Assembly (NCBI GenBank): GCA_964392455.1
Contig: CAYMPG010000008.1
Span: 8,914 to 72,913 of the forward strand
Direction of reading: 5' to 3'
Length of the DNA stretch: 64,000 nt
Origin: SFEL01 sp964392455
GTDB taxonomy: Bacteria; Bacillota; Clostridia; Christensenellales; CAG-138
The translations under genes were made by a program, and so were the position numbers. Under the pieces are notes generated by a model. The model was given only the letters and a program-made list of their open reading frames with translations. It was not told the DNA's origin and searched no databases. Positions 1 through 7,796 of this stretch are shown here, in pieces. The number at the start of each line of letters is the position of its first letter. Within the stretch, counting starts at the first letter, position 1.

Positions 1-1529
1 TGCTCCTCCACCTGCTGGGTACCAATTCCAAAATACTTCAAATAAGGCTTGCCGCACTCGGGGCATACCCTTGGGATAGGCTTTACGCTACCGCAGTAAT
101 GGCACTTCATGGTGTTTTCCAGCTTGTGGTAGGTCATGGAAACATCACAATTATCGCACTTGAATACATACCCGCAGCCCCTGCAGGATACAAAGGTGGA
201 ATATCCCCGCCTGTTCATAAACAGTATCGCCTGCTCTCCCCTGTCAAAGCAGCCCTCCAGCGCCTCATGAAGCGGGCCGCTGAAGATGGTGGTATTGCCG
301 GCGGCAAATTCATTCCGCATATCCACTATCTCCACCTTTGGCATTGGGAGGCCGTTTATCCTCTCCGGCATTTCCAGCAGAGTGTATTTCCCCTTTTTTG
401 CCCTGAGATAGCTGGATATGGAAGGTGTGGCACTGCCTAAAAGCAGGGCACCGCCGCTGTATTTACACCGCTGCCTTGCCACCTCTATGGCATTATACCT
501 TGGGGTGATCTCTGAGGAATAGGATTGCTCATGCTCCTCGTCTACCACTATCAGCTTTATATTTTCCAGCGGAGCAAATACTGCGCTTCTTGCACCCAGC
601 ACCACCTTTGCCCTGCCAAGACGTATCCTGCGCCATTCGTCATACCGTTCTCCGGGGGAAAGACGGCTGTGCAGCACCGCAACGCTATTGCCAAATCGCC
701 CACGGAATCTATCCACCGCCTGAGGAGTAAGGGATATTTCAGGCACCAGCACTATAGCGGTGCCTCCCATTTCCAGAGCCCCGGCTATGGCCTGCATATA
801 TACCTCTGTTTTGCCGGAGCCGGTAACTCCATGGAGCAGCAGCTCACCTCCGCTGCCCTCCATTGCGGTAATCACCGCATCCAGCGCATTCTGCTGCTGG
901 GCGGATAAGGGCAGAGGTATGGTTTTTGTTATGCTCCTGCCTGCATATGGGTCACGATAGGTTTCACGGCCTATCTCCACTATGTATCCCTTTTGCAATA
1001 GCGCCCTTATGGCAGCAGCCGCTCCCGGAATAAAAGCGCATATATCACCTGTGCTCATCTCCATGGCGGATTCAGCAAGGAGGGTATATATTTCATATTG
1101 CTTTGGAGACCTTGGAGTGCCGTCCTTTTTCAGCAGAGAATCCAGCACCTTTTTGCTGTCCATATCGCCGTTTGTTTTTACGGTGCGTATGGTTTTTTCC
1201 TTTACCCGTCCTCCCCTTAGCTGGGCGGGTATCATCAGGCGCAGGGCGTCCACAAGGAGGCAATTATAGCTCTGCTTTATCCAGTACGCAAGACGTATCT
1301 GCTCCGGGGTGAGCACGGTATACGGCTCCATCGGCCTTATTATGGACTTGAGGGCAATATTCCCATCGTAGCTGTCCTTCACATCCAGCACAAAGCCCTC
1401 TACAGTCTTATTGCCCGCACCAAAAGGAACCAGTACCCGCTGGCCCCTGGCAATATCCTCCTCCGCCCGGTATGTAAACAGCCTGTCTACGCTGCTGTGG
1501 GCTATGTCAACTATCACCTGTGCGAACAA
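1..1529 (-). CDS. priA: Primosomal protein N' PriA (replication restart helicase), 3' end beyond window
   Basis: PriA reloads the replicative helicase at stalled forks. About 509 codons are present and the C-terminus is missing because the gene leaves the window at base 1. The N-terminus reads like the PriA DNA-binding domain (AQVIVDIAHSSVDRLFTY). The helicase core has a Walker A (GVTGSGKTEV, about bases 806-835) and a DEEH Walker B (about 525-540). The zinc-binding cysteine pairs follow, and the reading frame ends at the conserved YFGIGTQQVEE stretch at the edge. No ATG fits. The best start is TTG at 1529, with an AAGGAG Shine-Dalgarno at 1542-1547, a rather long 12 nt away. The start lies 72 nt downstream of the coaBC stop, so it is probably the last visible gene of the yicC-remA-gmk-rpoZ-coaBC operon. 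Confidence 0.93.
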   Translation of the reverse strand, partial: MFAQVIVDIAHSSVDRLFTYRAEEDIARGQRVLVPFGAGNKTVEGFVLDVKDSYDGNIALKSIIRPMEPYTVLTPEQIRLAYWIKQSYNCLLVDALRLMIPAQLRGGRVKEKTIRTVKTNGDMDSKKVLDSLLKKDGTPRSPKQYEIYTLLAESAMEMSTGDICAFIPGAAAAIRALLQKGYIVEIGRETYRDPYAGRSITKTIPLPLSAQQQNALDAVITAMEGSGGELLLHGVTGSGKTEVYMQAIAGALEMGGTAIVLVPEISLTPQAVDRFRGRFGNSVAVLHSRLSPGERYDEWRRIRLGRAKVVLGARSAVFAPLENIKLIVVDEEHEQSYSSEITPRYNAIEVARQRCKYSGGALLLGSATPSISSYLRAKKGKYTLLEMPERINGLPMPKVEIVDMRNEFAAGNTTIFSGPLHEALEGCFDRGEQAILFMNRRGYSTFVSCRGCGYVFKCDNCDVSMTYHKLENTMKCHYCGSVKPIPRVCPECGKPYLKYFGIGTQQVEE

Positions 1530-1601
1530 ATCTGTGTCTTTCTCCTTATCCTGCCCATATAAAAAATTTGGGAGAAGCGTACACCTCTCCCTGCTATTTT
1601 T

Positions 1602-2777
1602 TTATTTCACAAGCCTGTCCAGCAGCCAATCCGCCGCTGCACGCTTTGTCAGCTTTCCGCTGTGCTCCTCAGAGCCATCTGCCTCATAAAGGGTGATGAT
1701 GTTGGTATCCACGCCAAACCCTGCGTCCTTTGCGGAAACGTCATTTGCGGCAATAAAATCCAGATTCTTTGCGCTGAGCTTTTTCAGGGCGTTTTCCCTG
1801 AGGTTTTCTGTCTCGGCGGCAAAGCCCATGACCTTTCTTTTGCCCTTATTTGGCGCCACGGTCTTAAGTATATCTCTGGTGGAGGTAAGCTCAAGGGTCA
1901 TGCCGCTGCCCTGTTTTTTTATCTTTTCCTCCGCCACGTTTATAGGAGTAAAATCCGCAGGAGCCGCCGCCATTATAAGGGCATCGCAATAATTAAACTG
2001 CTCTGTCACGGCATCGCAAAGCTCCCCTGAGGATACTATATCTATCCGCTTTACACCCTCGGGCGTTTTCAGGCTCACAGGGCCGCTTATGAGAGTCACC
2101 TCAGCGCCACGCTCTGCCGCAGCCTCGGCTATGGCATAGCCCATCTTGCCGGAGGAATGATTGGTAATGTAGCGCACAGGGTCTATGGCCTCTCTGGTTG
2201 GGCCTGCCGTTACCAGCACCTTCATGCCCTCCATATCCCGGCGCACATTGAGCTTTGCCAAAACGGCCTGGATTATGTCCTGCACATCCGCAAGCCTGCC
2301 AATTCCCTCATCACCGCAGGCAAGGCGGCCTGACCCGGGGGCAATAAACTCGCAGCCCCGCTCCGTAAGCTTCTGCATATTTTCCTGAGTGGCGGGATTA
2401 AGGTACATATTGGAATTCATAGCGGGAGCTATGAACACAGGGGCTCTGGTTGCCATTACGGTGGTGGTGAGCATATCATCCGCTATGCCTGAGGCCATCT
2501 TGCCGATAAAGTTCGCCGTGGCCGGGGCAACAAGAAACAGATCCGCCTGCTTCGCAAGGGATATATGCTCCACTTCCCATGGGTTTTCCCTGCTGAACAT
2601 ATCCGTTACCACAGGATTTGCACTCATGGTCTCAAGGGCCAGCGGAGTAATTATCTCTGCGCCTGCCCTGGTAAGTATCACGCGCACATCAACGCCCTTT
2701 TTACGAAGGCCGCTGATTATGTCGCATGCCTTATATGCTGCGATGGAGCCTGTAACTCCCATCACCACATGCTTCAT
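1602..2777 (-). CDS. coaBC: Bifunctional phosphopantothenoylcysteine decarboxylase / phosphopantothenate-cysteine ligase
   Basis: This enzyme catalyses two consecutive cytosolic steps of coenzyme A synthesis: CTP-dependent joining of cysteine to phosphopantothenate, then FMN-dependent decarboxylation. The 391-residue length is typical. The N-terminal CoaC flavoprotein domain (about 1-185) has GVTGSIAAYK, the catalytic histidine in VEHISLAK (H71), a PAMN motif (PAMNSNMYLN) and the active-site cysteine in GRLACGDEG. The C-terminal CoaB domain begins around TAGPTREAIDPVRYI and has the ITNHSSGKMGYAIA motif. The start codon shares one base with the rpoZ stop (TAATG), which implies translational coupling. 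coaE of the same pathway is at 58.7 kb. Confidence 0.97.
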   Translation of the reverse strand: MKHVVMGVTGSIAAYKACDIISGLRKKGVDVRVILTRAGAEIITPLALETMSANPVVTDMFSRENPWEVEHISLAKQADLFLVAPATANFIGKMASGIADDMLTTTVMATRAPVFIAPAMNSNMYLNPATQENMQKLTERGCEFIAPGSGRLACGDEGIGRLADVQDIIQAVLAKLNVRRDMEGMKVLVTAGPTREAIDPVRYITNHSSGKMGYAIAEAAAERGAEVTLISGPVSLKTPEGVKRIDIVSSGELCDAVTEQFNYCDALIMAAAPADFTPINVAEEKIKKQGSGMTLELTSTRDILKTVAPNKGKRKVMGFAAETENLRENALKKLSAKNLDFIAANDVSAKDAGFGVDTNIITLYEADGSEEHSGKLTKRAAADWLLDRLVK

Positions 2778-2977
2778 TATTTCCCTTGCTCCTCAGGCAC
2801 TATCACTTCCAGCTTATCGTTAAACAGCTCGTCCACCGCACAGGATACCGGCTTGCGGTCATCCAGCTTTTCCGGGTCCTCCATGAGCTGACGGGCACGC
2901 TTTGCCACTGCTGTCACCAGCATATAGCGGCAGCCAACCTTATCCTGTAATTCTGTAAGAGGAGGATAATTCATCAT
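2777..2977 (-). CDS. rpoZ: DNA-directed RNA polymerase omega subunit
   Basis: Omega is the small subunit that helps fold and latch beta-prime in RNA polymerase. The 66-residue product matches the family in size and begins with PPLTELQDKVGCRYMLVTAV, followed by the conserved AKRARQL helix. It sits three bases after gmk and overlaps coaBC by one base, the usual Firmicute order gmk-rpoZ-coaBC. Two adjacent ATG codons could start the protein; the first is given here. Confidence 0.95.
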   Translation of the reverse strand: MMNYPPLTELQDKVGCRYMLVTAVAKRARQLMEDPEKLDDRKPVSCAVDELFNDKLEVIVPEEQGK

Positions 2978-2980
2978 AGT

Positions 2981-3598
2981 TTACAGTTCTCCTTTTAGTT
3001 GATTTATAAGCTCGGTATTGTTGGCAATGCGGCTGTGCTCGGCAGAAATAACGCTCTGCACCTGGCCCACTGCCTTATCAAGGTTATCGTTTACGATTAT
3101 GTAATCATACCGCTCGGCCAGTGCAATCTCCCGCACAGCCTCGCCAAAGCGCCTTGCAACGGATTCCGGAGTTTCCGTGCCCCGCCCCACAAGGCGGCGG
3201 CGCAATGTATCCATATCCGGCGGCGCAATAAATACCATTACAGCCTCTGGGCACTTTTCCTTTACCTTGAGCGCACCCTTTACATCTATCTCCAGTATTA
3301 CGTCATAGCCCTGGCTGCGCTGCTCATCAACGTAGCTTCTGGGGGTACCGTAATGGTTCTTTCCGAATACGCACATATACTCAAGAAATTCATCCGCCTC
3401 CACCATCCGCATGAATTCCTCCTCAGTGCGGAAAAAGTAGCTCACGCCCTCGGTTTCTCCGGGGCGGGGCTGGCGGGTGGTAACTGAAACGGACATTTTA
3501 ATATTGTCCCTTTCTGACATGAGCTTTGAGCATATGGTGCCCTTTCCCACTCCTGAAGGGCCGGATACTACAAAAAGCAGACCTTTTTCAGTCATCAT
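2981..3598 (-). CDS. gmk: Guanylate kinase
   Basis: Guanylate kinase phosphorylates GMP to GDP with ATP, a required step to GTP and dGTP. The 205-residue protein is a typical length. It carries the P-loop SGPSGVGKGTI near residue 13, the GMP-binding region TTRQPRPGETEGVSYFF, and the lid and core element EIDVKGALKVKEKCP. GGAGGA lies just before the first of two adjacent ATGs. The gene is 13 bases downstream of remA and 3 bases upstream of rpoZ. Confidence 0.97.
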   Translation of the reverse strand: MMTEKGLLFVVSGPSGVGKGTICSKLMSERDNIKMSVSVTTRQPRPGETEGVSYFFRTEEEFMRMVEADEFLEYMCVFGKNHYGTPRSYVDEQRSQGYDVILEIDVKGALKVKEKCPEAVMVFIAPPDMDTLRRRLVGRGTETPESVARRFGEAVREIALAERYDYIIVNDNLDKAVGQVQSVISAEHSRIANNTELINQLKGEL

Positions 3599-3611
3599 GC
3601 TGTCCTCCGAT

Positions 3612-3866
3612 CTATTCTGGCTCGCTCTCCGCCCTCACCCTTGACGCAACCGTCTCAGATTGAAGGGCTGAAAGCACTATATGCATGCTGTCCATTACTA
3701 TAACGGCCCGTGTGCGCCTGCCGTGAGTAGCATCCACCAGCCTGCTTCTCTCCCGTGCCTCCTGTACCATGCGCTTTGCAGGGGCGCTGTCCGGCGAAAC
3801 GATAGACACTATGCGTTCTGCTGACACCATATTGCCAAAGCCCACATTGACCAGCTTAACCGACAT
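3612..3866 (-). CDS. remA: Extracellular matrix regulatory protein RemA (DUF370)
   Basis: RemA is a small DNA-binding protein that activates biofilm-matrix and osmoprotection genes in Bacillus subtilis. The 84-residue product follows the family pattern closely: VNVGFGNMVSAERIVSIVSP, then KRMVQEARERSRLVDAT, GRRTRAVIVMDS and HIVLSALQSETVA. It lies between yicC and gmk, which is the standard location in Firmicutes. The regulatory targets in this organism are unknown. A GGAGAT Shine-Dalgarno precedes the ATG. Confidence 0.93.
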   Translation of the reverse strand: MSVKLVNVGFGNMVSAERIVSIVSPDSAPAKRMVQEARERSRLVDATHGRRTRAVIVMDSMHIVLSALQSETVASRVRAESEPE

Positions 3867-3880
3867 ATCTCCAACGCCTC

Positions 3881-4759
3881 TTATTCTATATTCTGAACCT
3901 GCTCACGAATCTTTTCTATTTCGCCCTTGCCAGCGATAACAAGGTTTACTATATCTCCATCATTGGCCTTGGAGCCGATGGTATTGAATTCACGATTCAT
4001 TTCCTGCACGATAAAGTCCAGCCTGCGGCCTGCCGGCTCCGTGCCATCCAGCATTGCCCTGAACTGGGTAACGTGGCTGCCCAGGCGCACTATTTCCTCA
4101 TCTATACCGGCCTTGTCCGCAAACAGCGCAACCTCTGTGGCAAGGCGTGCTTTATCCACATCCGCAGCACCCAGCAGCTTTTCAATGCGCTCATTGAGCT
4201 TTATGCGGTATTCCTCCACCACCTGCGGCGCACGCTCCGCTATGCTTGCGGCTATGGATTCTACTATGCTGCATTTGCCATGGAGGTCTTCATAGAGCTT
4301 TGCGCCCTCCTTTGCCCGCATGGCCTTAAGCTCCTGGCAGGCTGCCCTGCATGCCTCTGCGGCAAGGCGGCAGACCTCATCCCTGTCTTCATCTGCCTCT
4401 ACTATTTCGGTAACATCCGGCAGCCTCAGCGCAGAGCTGAGCCCCACATCATCCCTGAGGCCAAAGGCTTCCGCCGCCTGGCGTGCGGCAGTAAGGTATT
4501 CGCCCAGCAGATTCATATCCACATTTACCTTGCGGGCATCCGCACGATTGTTGCGGTAGAATATGAAAACATCCACATGACCCCGGCTCAGCTCGCCGGA
4601 GAGCACGCTGCGGATGGTATCCTCCACAAAGCCTATGGCTCTTGGCATCCTGAAGCCTATATCAAGATACCTGTGATTTACGCTTTTCAGTTCAACGGTA
4701 ATCTCACGGCCCTCATGCTCCAGGGCATAGCGGCCGAATCCAGTCATGCTGTTTATCAA
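3881..4759 (-). CDS. yicC: YicC family endoribonuclease
   Basis: YicC proteins are RNases of the YicC/YloC family. The conserved N-terminal signature is SMTGFGR, normally preceded by only two residues. An in-frame ATG at 4780 would add seven unnatural residues. The TTG at 4759 gives MINSMTGFGRY and has GGAGG at 4766-4770, six bases upstream, so TTG is the likely start (292 residues). The family hallmarks ELKSVNHRYLDIGFRMP and the C-terminal FIVQEMNREFNTIGSKA are present. It is the first gene of the operon leading to remA, gmk, rpoZ, coaBC and priA. Confidence 0.93.
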   Translation of the reverse strand: MINSMTGFGRYALEHEGREITVELKSVNHRYLDIGFRMPRAIGFVEDTIRSVLSGELSRGHVDVFIFYRNNRADARKVNVDMNLLGEYLTAARQAAEAFGLRDDVGLSSALRLPDVTEIVEADEDRDEVCRLAAEACRAACQELKAMRAKEGAKLYEDLHGKCSIVESIAASIAERAPQVVEEYRIKLNERIEKLLGAADVDKARLATEVALFADKAGIDEEIVRLGSHVTQFRAMLDGTEPAGRRLDFIVQEMNREFNTIGSKANDGDIVNLVIAGKGEIEKIREQVQNIE

Positions 4760-4793
4760 AATATACCTCCATAGGGCCATTCGTAACTAAAAT

Positions 4794-4823
4794 ATTATAT
4801 CACGATACGCCTCTTTTTTACAA
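4794..4823 (-). promoter_or_regulatory. Sigma-A-type promoter of the yicC operon
   Basis: On the minus strand, TTGTAA (4818-4823) and TATAAT (4794-4799) are separated by 18 bases. TG precedes the -10 as TGATATAAT, making it an extended -10 element. It lies 35 bases upstream of the TTG start of yicC, in the gap after the AIR-synthase-like gene. Confidence 0.75.
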
Positions 4824-4846
4824 TATAAACAGGCCTCCGCAGCCGA

Positions 4847-5809
4847 TTAAAACATACGGTAAAGCTCATCCGCCTCAGGCGGCAGTATTTCTCTGCCATC
4901 CCCGGTACGCACGCCGCTGCCACCTGCCCGGCCTATTACTGCGGCAGGTATGCCTATTTCTTCAAGGCCCTTTACCATGGCCTCCCCATCAGGGCAGGCC
5001 ACCAGCATGCTGCCGCTGGAAAGCAGGCGGAATCTATCCAGGCCGCATTTATCGCACAGCTTGACGGTTATCGGATGGAAGGGTACTTTATCCGGCCATA
5101 GCTCCATGCCGCAGCCTGATGCCTCGGCCATCTCCCATGCGGCGCCAAATATGCCGCCCTCGGTTATATCATGCATGGCAGTTGCGCCATTATCCGCACA
5201 GAAAAGCCCCTCCTTTACCACGCTCACCATGCCCATAAAGCCCCTGGCCTCCTCAAGCTCGGCGTCAGTAAGGCCTATTCTGTCGGCAAAATCTGAGGCT
5301 ATAACCGCCGTGCCCTCAATGCCGCCCATTTTGGTCATAATGATGCTATCTCCATCCTTCATGCCGTTTGGAGAGATTATGCCGTTTTTGCCGGCCCTTG
5401 CTATGACCGTGGCGCAGGTGACCATGCGGGTAACCGCACCTGTGACCTCTGTGTGCCCGCCGATTATTTCGATATTTGCAAGGCGTGCAGCCTCTGCAAG
5501 CTCATCCGCCACCCTGCCTATTTCCTCCTCGGTGCCGCTGGGAGGGATAAGCAGCGTTACAAGCAGGCCTATTGGCTCCGCACCTGCCGCCGCCGCATCA
5601 TTGCAGCTAACGTGTACAGTAAGGCTGCCCAGGTTCTTTTCTGCTGAGGTAATGGGGTCTGTGGAAAGCACGGCTATCCTGCCCCCCAGCTCCACCGCTG
5701 CACAGTCCACCCCCACATGGGGCGAGCATACCACCTCATCACGGGTATGGGCAAACTTGGAAAGGATAAGGCTGTCAAGCTGCTGATTGGTTAGTTTTCC
5801 CTGGCGCAT
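4847..5809 (-). CDS. AIR synthase-related (PurM/HypE/ThiL-like) ATP-binding protein
   Basis: The 320-residue protein has the two-part PurM-like ATPase fold. An N-terminal region carries VGVDCAAVEL and VLSTDPIT, corresponding to the Mg-ATP aspartates of the family. A glycine-rich segment IEIIGGHTEVTGAV follows, and a C-terminal half contains MHDITEGGIFGAAWEMAEAS. That last segment matches the HypE type best. No hydrogenase genes are near, and the C-terminus lacks the cysteine that HypE uses for carbamoylation, so the substrate is unknown. It starts three bases after ligA and ends before the yicC promoter. Likely a conserved clostridial paralogue of HypE. Confidence 0.85.
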   Translation of the reverse strand: MRQGKLTNQQLDSLILSKFAHTRDEVVCSPHVGVDCAAVELGGRIAVLSTDPITSAEKNLGSLTVHVSCNDAAAAGAEPIGLLVTLLIPPSGTEEEIGRVADELAEAARLANIEIIGGHTEVTGAVTRMVTCATVIARAGKNGIISPNGMKDGDSIIMTKMGGIEGTAVIASDFADRIGLTDAELEEARGFMGMVSVVKEGLFCADNGATAMHDITEGGIFGAAWEMAEASGCGMELWPDKVPFHPITVKLCDKCGLDRFRLLSSGSMLVACPDGEAMVKGLEEIGIPAAVIGRAGGSGVRTGDGREILPPEADELYRMF

Positions 5810-5812
5810 TGT

Positions 5813-7780
5813 TTATTCTTGTTCTCCGATCAATTGGAAAAATTCTTCTTCTGTGAGCACCGGTATGCCAAGCTCCCTTGCCCGGGTCAGCTTGCTGCCG
5901 GCATTTTCTCCAGCCAGCACATAGCCGGTTTTTTTGCTTACGCTGCCTGCCGCCTTGCCGCCAAGGCGCTCTATCAGCGCCTCTGCCTCCCGCCTGTCAA
6001 GGGTGGGCAGGGTGCCTGTGACCACTATGGTTTTGCCGGTTATGGGGCTCTGCTGGCTGGCCTGCTCCGCCCTTGGGGATACTCCATGGGCAAGAAGCCT
6101 GTCTACCTGAGAGGAAATGGAAGCATCCGCAAAAAACTCCGCTATGCTTTCCGCAACTATTCCCCCCACATCCTGCACCTCCATGAGCTGCTGTATGGAT
6201 GCATTACGCAGGGCATCCAGCGTGCCGAAGTGCCTTGCAAGGTCTCTTGCGGTCTTTGAGCCCACGTTGGGTATGCCTATGGCAAATATAAACGCCCCGA
6301 GGGTACAATCCTTGCTCTTTTGTATGGCGGCCATAAGGTTTTCGGTCTTTTTTTCCTTAAAGCCTGGCAGCCGGGCAAAGTCCTCCCCGGTCATATCGTA
6401 AAGGTCTGGAATACTTTTTAGCTGCACCTCCTCAACCAGAAGCGCCGCCGTTTTTTCTGAAAAGGTATCTATATCCATTGCATCACGGGAGGCATAATGG
6501 GCAAGCCGCCCGGCTATCTGAGGCGCGCAGGATAGGGAGTTTGTGCAGAATATGTGGGCCCCACGCTGCTCCACATGGGCGCCGCAGGCCGGGCACACAT
6601 GGGGCTTTGGGGCGGGTCTTTCCGGCACATCGCCCTCCACCGCCGCAAGTATCTCGGGGATAACGTCATTGCTACGGCGAATAAATACCCTTGAACCTAT
6701 GCCTATCCTCTTTCGCTGAATATCATCCCAGTTATTGAGAGTAGCATGGCGAATTGTGGCCCCTGCAAGCTCCACAGGGTCAAGATGAGCCCTTGGCGTC
6801 AGCTTTCCGGTGCGCCCCACCTCCCAGGTGATATCCCTGACTATGGTGGTAGTCTCCTCTGCTGCAAACTTGAAGGCCATGGCCCAGCGGGGGAATCTGT
6901 CAGTTGCCCCAAGGGCTCTGCGGGTGGCAAAATCCCGCACCTTTACTACCATTCCGTCTATGAGAAAATCCAGCCCCGGCCGTGATTCCTCCGCCTTTTC
7001 TATTTCATCGCATACGGTTTCGATGTCATTGCAGAGCTTCAGGTATTCATTCACAGCAAAGCCGTTTTCCTTAAGGAAGGCTATCATTTCCTCCTGATTG
7101 TTAAGCTCCCTGCCCTCGATATAGCCAACGTTGTAGCAATAGCAATCCAGCTTGCGCCTGGCAGTCACCCTGGGGTCAAGGTTCCTCAGGGCGCCTGCTG
7201 CTGCATTACGGGCGTTTTTCAGCTTTTCATCGGTGGATGCATTTATTTCCTCCAGCACAGAGAGCTTCATATAGCACTCCCCCTGCACCTCCATGCGGCC
7301 GCTGAATGGGATGGTAAGGGGCACCGTGCGTATTGTCTTTATTTGCGGAGTAATATCCTCCCCCACCACGCCGTTTCCGCGGGTGGCCCCCTTTACCAGC
7401 CGCCCCCCGTCATAGGTAAGATTAACTGTAAGGCCATCAAACTTATACTCCACAGCAAACCTTACAGGCGGAAGCTGCTGGCTCTCAGCCATGCGTTGCA
7501 CCTTGTGGCCCCATTCTGTAAGGTCTGCCCTTGTGCGTACCTTATCAAGGCTCCAAAGCCTTTGTATATGGGTATGCTCCTCAAACCAGGGCAGCGGCTC
7601 TCCGCCCACCCGCTGGGTGGGTGAATCCGGCAGCACTATGCCGGTCTCCTTTTCCAGCTCAAGCAGGCTGTCAAACAGCTCATCGTATTCCTTATCGCTT
7701 ATCTTGGGGGCATCCATTACGTAGTAGGCCCTTGAATATTCATTGAGCCTGTCCACAAGCTCCCTAATGCGCTGCTCCAT
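5813..7780 (-). CDS. ligA: NAD-dependent DNA ligase LigA
   Basis: LigA seals nicks during replication and repair using NAD. The 655-residue protein shows the family order: adenylation domain with VEYKFDGL (lysine nucleophile in KxDG); OB fold; four-cysteine zinc finger (CPAC, then C..C in the CTNSLSC stretch); helix-hairpin-helix repeats (LPGFKEKK, IPNVGSKTA, VQDVGGIVAESI); and a C-terminal BRCT domain (GKTIVVTGTL). GGAGG is seven bases before the ATG. It is 16 bases downstream of pcrA, a helicase-ligase pairing common in Firmicutes. Confidence 0.98.
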   Translation of the reverse strand: MEQRIRELVDRLNEYSRAYYVMDAPKISDKEYDELFDSLLELEKETGIVLPDSPTQRVGGEPLPWFEEHTHIQRLWSLDKVRTRADLTEWGHKVQRMAESQQLPPVRFAVEYKFDGLTVNLTYDGGRLVKGATRGNGVVGEDITPQIKTIRTVPLTIPFSGRMEVQGECYMKLSVLEEINASTDEKLKNARNAAAGALRNLDPRVTARRKLDCYCYNVGYIEGRELNNQEEMIAFLKENGFAVNEYLKLCNDIETVCDEIEKAEESRPGLDFLIDGMVVKVRDFATRRALGATDRFPRWAMAFKFAAEETTTIVRDITWEVGRTGKLTPRAHLDPVELAGATIRHATLNNWDDIQRKRIGIGSRVFIRRSNDVIPEILAAVEGDVPERPAPKPHVCPACGAHVEQRGAHIFCTNSLSCAPQIAGRLAHYASRDAMDIDTFSEKTAALLVEEVQLKSIPDLYDMTGEDFARLPGFKEKKTENLMAAIQKSKDCTLGAFIFAIGIPNVGSKTARDLARHFGTLDALRNASIQQLMEVQDVGGIVAESIAEFFADASISSQVDRLLAHGVSPRAEQASQQSPITGKTIVVTGTLPTLDRREAEALIERLGGKAAGSVSKKTGYVLAGENAGSKLTRARELGIPVLTEEEFFQLIGEQE

Positions 7781-7796
7781 CAGCTATCCTCCGAAA

